In this document: positions 55,905-64,000 of the stretch, in pieces
How positions within the stretch are numbered: position 1 is the first letter of the stretch
Layout: each line of letters begins with the position of its first letter
From: Aphanomyces cochlioides
Lineage: Eukaryota > Oomycota > Saprolegniomycetes > Saprolegniales > Verrucalvaceae
DNA length: 64,000 bases
NCBI GenBank assembly: GCA_019828595.1
Contig: JAHQRK010000011.1
Coordinates: forward strand, 992,001 to 1,056,000
Direction of reading: 5' to 3'
Notes under the pieces: model-generated
Databases searched by the model: none
What the model was told of the DNA's origin: nothing
What the model saw: the letters and a program-made list of their open reading frames with translations, nothing else
Made by a program: the position numbers and the translations under genes

Positions 55905-57310
55905 GATGAGTAGTGTGCTCGGCTCGCTCGAATGTCAAGTGCATTGTGGTGGATCTCTGACGACACTTGCGACAGATGAAGTGGGGCAAGACGATCACCA
56001 GCACAGGCACATCGACGGAGCCAATCATGCCTCGGCGGAGTCGCATGGTAAAAACTGTGCTCATCCAGTGTGTCTTAGACAATCCCTCACCAACCTCTTC
56101 AAGAGTGGGCGGCAATCCATCGAATACACGACCATACAAACCCAAAGTCAAACTCGAGCAGTTCGTTCAAACTCCGCGTGTTACTCACAGCCTCATCTCT
56201 TCGCGGTTGCATTGCGTGGATCGAACAAATACCTTTTTCTCCACCGAGAGACCATCTTAGCTGCCCATGCAAGGGAAGATAGCTTCAGCATGAACAGCAA
56301 ATTACATCGTGCACTTGGCACGGCAGGGACTTGGAGCTTTCCAAACAAACGACAGTTCGTACAAGTGTATTGTACGGTCGGAATGTCGAAAGTACTGTAT
56401 GTATCGAATCAACTCGAAATTGAGGCTTTTTACTGCAATATATAATTACCTGTCTAAGTTTATGAAATTGTTTATAAGAGTATTTATGAGGTGGGTTGTT
56501 CTTAACGTGAGGATTGAGAAGTGACGCCCAACTTTAGACTTTTGAGCTTAACGCACCTTGGCGCGGTTTCGAAATTTCGCATTCTGAATGAAGCAAATCC
56601 TTCGCAATTGCATGGACAATAGAAGGAGCTCAGGTCGAAGTGTCAAAATTAATATCCTGAAAATGTTCAATGGGAAACTGGATGATATAACCTTCGTGTG
56701 GTGAATACATTAACGATAAAGATGTTGTTGTCCACCAAACTCACTAACGTCTATTGCTTGTGAAAAATATATGGCTTGGCATCCTGGGACTCGCTGGATC
56801 TTACTCTGGTGGGTCATTGAATAAGTTACTGTCCATACTTATATACTGTGTAATTTTATCAAATTTTACGCCATTGTCATTCGAAATTTATCTTATATTT
56901 GAATATATTTGTTTTATTATTGTGCTTTTGATACAATATTGTGAGGAACGGTTTGAATCGACCGAGGTTTCCGAATCGAACGGGCTTCTCTGATTGGCTA
57001 GAATTAAAAAGTAAAAATAGTCAGCCAATCAGAATCGATCAGCCATCTAACTCACACAAAACACACACTGACACACACCACTTCAGTATTATGAAATCGA
57101 TTTGACAATGAATTCGCTTTTTGGTCAAAACCACAAATTTGGTTGAAAATGACAATAATAATTCCTGATCTATCTTAGAGGGTGTCAGACAAGCATTTCA
57201 GCTGAATTTTTAGATGACACAAATGAATGTTGCTGGTCAAAATGTTTCTGAATTTAGATAGGCATCCAAACCACTTGTGGTTCCTGATCTCTATCTGATT
57301 TCAGAAGGCG
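55905..57310. other. Intergenic, AT-rich, no gene seen
   Basis: The sequence becomes AT-rich after 56.4 kb. A short CA-rich tract lies at 57050-57080. Small open frames at 55967-56445 and 56754-56993 have no recognisable features. Confidence 0.45.
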
Positions 57311-58108
57311 ATGGCGACCATGTTGGCAAGTGAGAAGAAGAAACGCTTTCGATGGGACAACGATGGGGCCAACGGCGGGCCAATCTAGCTACAAGTCTTG
57401 TTGGAATGGATAACAGTTGAGGGGAACTACATGAAGTGGCGTAGTGGCGACCGCAGCGGGCTCACAAAAGAAGCGCTGTGTGGTCAAATCATCGGCAGGC
57501 TTGTCGATGCAGGGATCTCGCATCGAAAGCCTGCGGATATACGAGACAAAATACAACATCTCGAAATGCAATATCGAAGCGCCGTGGATTGGCTTGCATC
57601 CACGGGGCAAGGAGTCGACGACGAGTCGTCGATAAAAGCCGCCATTTGCAAGAGATGCCCCAATTACGATGAAGTACGCCCCATCATGATGGATCGGCCA
57701 TCCAGCCGTCCAATACTAACAAGCGACGAGCTGACAGACGAAGTGGACAAAAGACCTTTGTCGCTTCGACATCAAGATGACAATACACAACGACAAAAAT
57801 CAGTGAAAAAGCGCTCAGTGAGTGACTCCATTGAAATCCGATCGAAAGCTATGAAAATTCGTGAGTATCAACATAGCAGAGAACTTGAAATGCGAGAAGT
57901 GGAGCTGGAGTTGATGAGAAAACGCCACAGTCGAGATGAAGAGAAAGCTGCCGTCGATTTAGCTTTGGCGAAAGAAAAACTAAAGGAGGCTCAATTGCAA
58001 TCCAAAATCCAGCTGCTTCTTGCTCGGAAACAATTGAGCGACGCTGGCATCCCACACGATGAAATCAACAAGACATTGCCATTGGATTATTCTAGTTCAG
58101 AAATGTAG
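57311..58108 (+). pseudogene. SANT-like transposon-associated protein, one in-frame stop
   Basis: From the ATG at 57311 the frame runs 265 codons to 58108, with one TAG at 57386-57388. Around it the sequence reads KKKRFRWDNDGANGGPI(stop)LQVLLEWITVEGNYMKWRSGD. This opening, a Trp-rich helical domain with ...KRCPNYDEVRPIM, followed by a basic coiled coil (SRELEMREVELELMRKRHSR), is a multicopy family I associate with oomycete transposons and that resembles Myb/SANT DNA-binding proteins. A new start at 57398 could still give a 236-aa product without the first helix. Confidence 0.65.
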
Positions 58109-58244
58109 TTTCTAAGTCTTGTTCTTCGTAGCTCGCCTTCCTCGTCACCATCACAATTATCATTGTCTTCATTTTCATCATCGTCGCTATCGTCATCATG
58201 CATATCAACTTGTCCATCATCTAACAATTCATCAGGCAGAGGTT
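58087..58244 (-). pseudogene. Acidic C-terminal tail of a transposase
   Basis: On the minus strand, LPDELLDDGQVDMHDDDSDD... ends in RLRNYISELE before TAA at 58087. Such acidic ends are typical of DDE transposases. It converges with, and overlaps, the end of the SANT-like gene. This would be the two-gene layout of a DNA transposon, but the catalytic part is gone. Confidence 0.45.
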
Positions 58245-58549
58245 AGTAGTAATATTTAGTGCCACAGACCGGCAATTTTTTTTCAAAAGTTCTCACCACC
58301 ACCAATCGTCCCATCTGTATGCTGATTCTGAGTCTAGTGATGCTATATCAAGGTTTTCCATCCTTTTCATCAGATGCTAGCATTCACCCAAACAAGTGGA
58401 TTACGATGAAACCATGACATAAGATGAATCATTCTCGACACATGGGAGGGGTTTTATAAACAATCAAATGACTCATACGCGAAGCTATCAAAATTGCTGT
58501 CACAAACAAAGTTCATCTTGATATAAGAATTATTAAGTATAATATCAAG
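58245..58549. other. Boundary region before the Polinton-like element
   Basis: No gene. Base composition turns strongly AT-rich towards the right, so the left end of the element probably lies here, but I could not identify its terminal repeat from one end. Confidence 0.4.
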
Positions 58550-58551
58550 AT
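58515..58551. promoter_or_regulatory. ATCTTGATAT / ATATCAAGAT inverted motif overlapping the first start codon
   Basis: ATCTTGATAT (58515-58524) and its complement (58542-58551) form an inverted repeat whose right arm runs into the ATG at 58550. The same motif precedes the next two genes (59251-59260 and 59523-59532), so it is likely an element-specific promoter or processing signal. Confidence 0.65.
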
Positions 58552-59230
58552 GACTGAAAAAGATTTTGAAGATGGAGCAAAGTTCAAACTTTTGAAAGAA
58601 GGACTTGAAAACCTATGGGGGATAGAAATAAGAAATTTTCGAGAAGAAATTTGCAATACTAATTGGAAAATTTCAAAAGATAATGGATGGGTTTATTGCT
58701 ATAAATCAAAAGATGATCCTTTGTCTGAGGTTTTAACAAATACTCCTGATTTTACAGTTAATTTAGAAATAAGAATAGAATGCTATTGCAAAACTGAAAT
58801 TATTTGGAATCATCTAATAAAACATAAAGAAACAGGTAAATTAGCATTTATAGGGTCTCATTGTGCGAAAAGATGTAAGATCGATATGGTTAAAACTTGT
58901 ATCGATTGTGATATTAGACACAGCAAAAGAACACTTAGATGTGGAAAATGTAGAATTAAATGTAATCCTTGTTCTAAAATATATAAAAAGAACATATATC
59001 ACGATGATAATTTAACTTGTGAAAAATGTAGTGATTGTAATAAACCTAACAGAATGAAAACAATAATATGTGATAATTGTGTGAAAATTAGATTAGACTC
59101 AAGGCTTAGTTTTAATAGTAGTAAGTATAAATTAGTTAAAGAAGCTTTTAATGATGATAGTTATATGAAATTTTTAATGAGTAAAGATTGGTTCAATTCA
59201 AAAATAGAGTTGAATATGAATTGTATTTAA
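58550..59230 (+). CDS. Zinc-binding viral-type protein of the Polinton-like element
   Basis: 226 aa, Lys/Asn-rich. It has a CYCKTEIIWNHLIKH...KLAFIGSHCAKRC block, the pattern Cys-x-Cys ... N ... IGSxCxxxx common in proteins of large DNA viruses and Polintons. Several Cys-x2-Cys pairs follow (CIDCD, CGKC, CNPC, CEKCSDC, CDNC), enough for three or more zinc sites. Function is unknown; nucleic-acid binding is likely. It is preceded directly by the ATCTTGATAT hairpin. Confidence 0.7.
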   Translation: MTEKDFEDGAKFKLLKEGLENLWGIEIRNFREEICNTNWKISKDNGWVYCYKSKDDPLSEVLTNTPDFTVNLEIRIECYCKTEIIWNHLIKHKETGKLAFIGSHCAKRCKIDMVKTCIDCDIRHSKRTLRCGKCRIKCNPCSKIYKKNIYHDDNLTCEKCSDCNKPNRMKTIICDNCVKIRLDSRLSFNSSKYKLVKEAFNDDSYMKFLMSKDWFNSKIELNMNCI

Positions 59231-59249
59231 GTTATGAAAATAATTAAAT

Positions 59250-59261
59250 CAATCTTGATAT
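59250..59261. promoter_or_regulatory. AATCTTGATATT motif upstream of the small gene
   Basis: Second occurrence of the motif, 32 bp before the ATG at 59293. An imperfect partner ATTGATAT overlaps that ATG. Confidence 0.55.
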
Positions 59262-59292
59262 TTTTTTCTTAATAATATATACATACATTGAT

Positions 59293-59487
59293 ATGGGTAA
59301 AACAATTTACAAAACAGATGAAGAAAGAATCGCAGCTCAGCGCGAATCATTGCGAAAATATAGAGCTAAAGTAAAAGATAGACTCCTTGCTTGGCAGAGA
59401 GACTATGACAGAGCTCATGCAGAAGAAAGAAAAAGCAGAAATCAATTGAAGAAATATATAAAAGAATTAAGTAATATTGAAGTATAA
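59293..59487 (+). CDS. Small charged coiled-coil protein of the Polinton-like element
   Basis: 64 aa, rich in Arg, Lys and Glu, predicted helical (RESLRKYRAKVKDRLLAWQRDYDRAHAEE). Its start resembles basic leucine-zipper-like small viral proteins. It has its own upstream ATCTTGATAT motif and similar AT-rich codon use, which support a real gene. Function is unknown. Confidence 0.55.
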   Translation: MGKTIYKTDEERIAAQRESLRKYRAKVKDRLLAWQRDYDRAHAEERKSRNQLKKYIKELSNIEV

Positions 59488-59522
59488 TTATTTAATTTTT
59501 TTATATCACATAAAAATTTTCT

Positions 59523-59564
59523 ATCTTGATATATAATTTTAATATTATAATATAATATCAAGAT
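59523..59564. promoter_or_regulatory. ATCTTGATAT / ATATCAAGAT inverted motif before the polymerase gene
   Basis: Arms 59523-59532 and 59555-59564, 43 bp before the polymerase ATG at 59607. Third occurrence of the motif in 1.1 kb. Confidence 0.65.
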
Positions 59565-59606
59565 TTTAAAACTTTCAAAATTTTTATAATTTGACAAATA
59601 TATTCA

Positions 59607-62600
59607 ATGACTCCCGAAGAATTTAAAGGATTAAAATTTCTAAAAGTTCCATTAAAACAATGGGGAGATGGCGGATACAGATTTAAAATTAGATCAATCA
59701 ATGGGCGATATACATACGTAAGCAAATTAACTCCAAAAAATAAAAGAGCATTGGTTGAAGAATATAAAAATCTTTTCCCCAAATCATCTACCGAATCATA
59801 TCGCTTAGAAATTTTGAATAATCATATTAAGAAAAAAGACGCCGGATATAAATTTACTCAAGGAAGAACTGTTGATACTCATCATTTCTTTAATTCAAAT
59901 CAAACACAAGTAATTGATAAGATTAAAGAAATTTGCTTATCTAAAACAACTGCATTCAAAGTTCAAATATTTCTTGACTATATTTTGGTCAATATCATCA
60001 CTGGAGAAGAACGAGAATTTAGAGATGGTTTCAATACAAGTATCTTTCCAAGAGCGATATTCATTAATAGTCGAGATGACATTCAAACTAAAATTATTAA
60101 CTTCTTCAATCAAAATGATTTAGCTGATAAAATTTCATATCCAAGCTCTTCTTGGAAAGTGAAAAGAATCGTTGGATTTACAATGAAGATTATTAACAGA
60201 TCACATCGTTTAGGTGAGGAAATTGAAATACCTGATAAGATAAAAACCAATAATTACATTATCTCTAATTTCGGTCCAACCGAAAACAAATGTGTGTTCT
60301 ATTGTATTGCTTATTATCTAAAAGAGAGCGTAAATGACCCAAGAAGACTAAAATCTGATGTTAAAGATGCTTTCAAGAAATATTGCGAATTCAAAGGTGA
60401 AGAGTTTACACTTAAAAAATTCCGAGAAACTGATCCGATTGATTTAATGGAGTTTGATAAATTGGAACAATGTTTTAAAATAAATCTTAACGTATTCGAA
60501 TGGGATATGGATAACAATCGTTTAATTTCAATTCGTGATTCTAAGACCACATTTAGACAAAATAATGACAAACCTGCTTCATATATGGCTAAATGTGGAG
60601 AAGTTAATAATTACTTAAAAAACGTTAATATTCTTAGCTACAAAGGTCATGCTATGTTAATTAAGGATATTAATAAACTTGATAGTTATTACCCATGTCC
60701 AATATGCAATATGATTTTTAAGACATCTAATCAGCGTAAATCTCATAGGCAAAATGTAGAATGTAAATATGAAACGATTGATTCATTTTCTAAGAAACCA
60801 AAAGTATATAAGCCTCAAGAAAACACTATCAAATCTCTATTGAGAAAATATGATATTTCTAGTATTAATCACTACATCGATCATTTTATTTGCTATGATT
60901 TTGAAGCTATCCTTGAAAAAATTTCTGAGAAACACGGAGAATCAACTGAATATACAACTAGACACAAACTAGTTAGCGTATCAATTTGTGATAGCTTGAC
61001 TAAACAAACTAAATTTATAACAAATAGTGATTCAAAAAAATTATTAACCGATATGTTTAAATACATCAATGAAGTATCAAACCAAATATCAAAATACAAT
61101 TTCATTAAATTTAGAGGATTAATAATAGCTATTTTAGAAAAAAATAAATATTTGACCGAAAAAAGTAAGAATGAGATAAAGGAACTAATTGAAGAAAATG
61201 AATATGGGGATGATGTTAAAAATTTAATTGATTATCTACACTACGTTAGATATGATATTTTAAACAATGACTTCAACAGAGACATCAAGAGTCTTTACAA
61301 AACTCTATACCAAGTTCCGTTAGTTGGCTTTAATTCAGGACGATACGATTTAAATGTAGTTAAAAACGAATTATTTTCAATCATTGGAGATTTCAATAAA
61401 GATGAAAAGCAATTAGTGATTAAAAATCCAAATTACATGTGTATCACTACGGATAATCTAAAAATGCTTGATATTAAGAACTATCTTCCACCTGATGCTT
61501 CATTAGATTCGTATAAAAACGTATCTCGGTGGATGTAAGTGCCCAAATAAAATTCAATGCACTTGTTGTTTAGGAAAGGGTTTCTTTCCATATGAATATT
61601 TAACTAGTTATGAAGTTCTTGATGAAAATAAATTACCTCCAATCGAAGCATTTCATAGTGAATTCAGACAAACGAAAATGAGTAAAGATGATTATGAACG
61701 TATTAAATGGGTATGGAATTATTATAATATGAAATCGGTTAAAGATTTACTTGAATGGTATAACAATCTAGATGTAAAACCATTTGTAGCAGCAATAATT
61801 GCCCAACGAGATCTCTATAAAAGATTTGACTTAGATATGTTGATTGATGGTGTTTCTCTCCCATCATTAGCGGAAAAAGTGATGTATCAAATTTCTAACA
61901 AAAATATGCTACCTATTCCGAAACAAAAGGGGGAACCATTTGATTTTCCAGAAGACAGATACAACGGATATTACGATCAAGATAAGAAAGCTAAAAGAGA
62001 ATTCGATTTAACTATCCAACATTTAGATGAAGAATTAAAAAAGCAGCAATATTCTTGTAGTCATTGTAAATGTGCTTTAAATAAAGAAAACGTATCAGCT
62101 GATAGAATCAACAACAAAATTGGGCATATTGATGGTAATATTACAATGACTTGCATTAGTTGTAATGTTGCTCGTAAAGATATGAATATGGCTAGTTTCA
62201 GAAGAATGAAGTTGATTGAATATAATTCTCATCGTTTAGTATATGAGATTGATGAAGAAAACAAGGATATTTTCTACAAGATGAAACAAAACATTGCAGG
62301 TGGGCCTTCTATCATATTCAAGAGATTCGCTAAAAGAAATGAAACATATATAAGAAACGGATCTAAGATTTGTAAGAAAGTAATTGGATTCGATGCGAAC
62401 GCTTTATATCTTTGGGCTCTTGGAAATGATATGCCTTGTGGTAGATTAACGATGATTGATATTTACGACAATATCATTGAAGATATTAAATCGGATAAGC
62501 TGTTTGGATTTCTTGAATGCGATATTGAGACCCCTGATCACCTAAAAGAACACTTTTCAGAAATGTGTCCGATATTTAAAAATGCCTCTATTATTCCAGA

Positions 62601-63731
62601 GAAGGAGATTATTGGAGATCATATGTACGAATTTAACCAATCTCTTGAAATGAATAGTAGAAGAAAAGAGTCAAGGAAATTGATTTCAAGCTACTTTGGA
62701 GTTAAAATTCTAGTCTATACACCGTTGTTAAAATGGTATTTAGAGCATGGTTTAGTCATTACAAAAATGTATTCATTCATTAAGGCTAGTAGATTTCAAC
62801 CATTCAAGGAATTTGAAAACGAAGTATCAAACGCTCGAAGAGGAGGAGATCGGGAAGAAAGTGAAAGACAGGAAAAATATAATGATTGGCAATATAAATC
62901 GATAAAAGCTGAAACGATGAAACTTATTGGTAATTCCGCTTTTGGACGCAGTGGAATGGATAAATCAAAGCATAAAGAGGTTGAATATCATAGTGATGAT
63001 AGTAATTTAGATAAACTAATTGAATCAAATAGATTTTACGATCTTGTTGAATTAAATGGATCTTATGAGATAACTAAAGTAAAACGCCGCATAAAAATGA
63101 ACAATCCTATTCATCTAAGTATCGCGATTTATCAGCTTGCTAAATTACGTATGCTTGAATTCTATTATGATTGTGTGGATAAATATATTGATCGTAGCGA
63201 CTTTGAGTATTTAGAAATGGACACAGATAGTGCTTACATTGCTTTTAGCGATGAAGAACCATTCAAAAATCTAATCAAGCCAGAGATGAAAGAACATTTC
63301 GAGAATCATAAATTTGATTGGTTTCCGAGAGATGATACAAAAGAAAATGCAGCTTTTGATAAACGTAAACCAGGACTTTTCAAAGAAGAATATCGATGCA
63401 ATGCTATGATTTCTTTGGCCTCGAAGAATTATATTTGCTATCTACCTGATGAAGTCTATTCGAAAAAAGACAAAAAAATGATAACGCCAAAGATTAAACT
63501 CTCAGCTAAAGGATTCAAAAGGGTCGAAACAAAGACTTGCTTCAACCAGAGCGATTTGAAGATATCATCAAAAATAAAATTACTCTGAAAGGTTCTAATA
63601 CAGGATTTCGAATGGATAAGGAAACAAATACGATGATCACATATAAGACATTTAAAAATGCGTGTAGTTATTATTATGATAAACGAAAAGTTCTTGAAGA
63701 TGGCATACAAACAATACCACTAGATATATAG
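59607..63731 (+). pseudogene. Family-B (protein-primed type) DNA polymerase with OTU-like, zinc-finger and HNH modules; two frameshifts
   Basis: Three consecutive frames, 59607-61538, about 61510-63588 and 63537-63731, read as one protein of about 1,370 aa broken by shifts at an A run near 61520 and near 63535. N-terminal part: OTU-like peptidase motifs (NKCVFYCIAYYL with Cys229; YKGHAMLI with His348), a C2H2 finger (CPICNMIF...H....C, 364-386), exonuclease motifs CYDFEAIL (Asp431/Glu433) and GFNSGRYDLNVV. Then a Cys-rich joint (CKCPNKIQCTCC) and an HNH endonuclease-VII-like module (CSHC...SADRINNKIGHIDGN...CISCN). Polymerase motifs: GFDANALYLWALG (A), KAETMKLIGNSAFGRSG (B) and EMDTDSAYIAF (C). 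All catalytic acids appear intact, so the breaks are recent or sequence errors. Confidence 0.88.
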
Positions 63732-63751
63732 ACGAATATTTTAAAGCTGTA

Positions 63752-64000
63752 ATGACAGAACGAGATCTAAGATCGAGAGATCGTTTGATTTCAAAATTAT
63801 ATAATGATCCTTCAACTGGGTTCATATCAGCTGATAAGTTATATATTAAAGCCAAAAAAATTAATCCTGAGATAACCCTAAAGCAAATAAAAGAATGGTA
63901 CGCTAAACAGGATATTGTTCAACAACATCAAACTACAAATAAATCAAAAGAATACTTTAAAATCGCAAGTAATAATCCTGATTCTTGGCAAATGGATTTA
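63752..64000 (+). CDS. Polinton-type integrase, N-terminal part (runs off the window)
   Basis: Open from the ATG at 63752 to the window end (83 codons). The sequence (NDPSTGFISADKLYIKAKKINP, TLKQIKEWYAKQDIVQQHQ, NPDSWQMDL) matches the start of the retrovirus-like integrase of Polinton/Maverick elements. WQMDL is the beginning of the catalytic core, with its first Asp. The rest, including the second Asp and Glu, is beyond the window. Confidence 0.78.
   Translation, partial: MTERDLRSRDRLISKLYNDPSTGFISADKLYIKAKKINPEITLKQIKEWYAKQDIVQQHQTTNKSKEYFKIASNNPDSWQMDL

Larger units (their letters stand above)
58500..64000 (+). mobile_element. Polinton/Maverick-like self-synthesising element (left part)
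   Basis: AT-rich block unlike the flanking GC-richer host genes, with all genes on the plus strand and viral-type content. In order: a zinc-binding protein, a small charged protein, a protein-primed-type family-B DNA polymerase, and the start of a retroviral-like integrase. Polymerase plus integrase define Polintons. Capsid, ATPase and protease genes would lie beyond the window. Two frameshifts in the polymerase gene show this copy is decayed. Confidence 0.8.

Overview
The window looks like nuclear DNA of an oomycete, most likely a saprolegnialean such as Aphanomyces. The reasons are very short introns (42-60 bp, GT-AG), tandemly duplicated START-FYVE-type genes, a leucine-rich-repeat receptor-like kinase with one phase-2 intron per repeat, and a dense mix of oomycete-type DNA transposons. 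The genus call is inference.

Layout. (1) 1-11285: a head-to-tail array of a 1938/1939-bp unit. Each unit carries a two-exon minus-strand gene for a coiled-coil protein whose N-terminus resembles the CC1 box of dynein adaptors (BICD/Spindly type). Copies differ by single-base indels in G and C runs that change or truncate the C-terminus. (2) 11.6-14.6 kb: divergent single-exon genes for heme oxygenase and a secreted choloylglycine-hydrolase-type Ntn hydrolase, with a near-perfect hairpin between them. (3) 15-27.2 kb: a stack of nested transposons. A PIF/Harbinger element (transposase plus three-exon PHD/Myb partner gene) is split by a Ty1/copia retrotransposon with a 5-bp target duplication. 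Beyond it lie a pogo-type miniature element, a foldback structure with tRNA-like sequence, a plant-type mariner, a 186-bp tandem repeat and a hAT-like MITE. (4) 27.6-40.2 kb: five tandem minus-strand START-FYVE-like genes, each of four exons. (5) 42.4-49.8 kb: two membrane receptor-like pseudokinases, then DNA ligase I (12 exons, 640 aa) converging tail to tail with the second. (6) 49.9-51.7 kb: a large palindrome holding two almost identical divergent genes for a secreted Asn/Ala-rich protein. (7) 52-56 kb: two paralogous single-pass membrane proteins with a Pro/Thr-rich stalk and a Cys-rich C-terminal domain I do not recognise. (8) 57.3-58.2 kb: remains of a transposon with a SANT-like protein. 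(9) about 58.5 kb to the end: the left part of an AT-rich Polinton/Maverick-like element, with a zinc-binding protein, a small charged protein, a family-B DNA polymerase carrying OTU-like, zinc-finger and HNH modules, and the start of an integrase. The polymerase is broken by two frameshifts.

The single-copy housekeeping genes (heme oxygenase, DNA ligase I) appear intact. Most of the rest is recent local duplication or mobile DNA. Exon models come from splice-site motifs, frame continuity and family resemblance seen by eye; no search was run.
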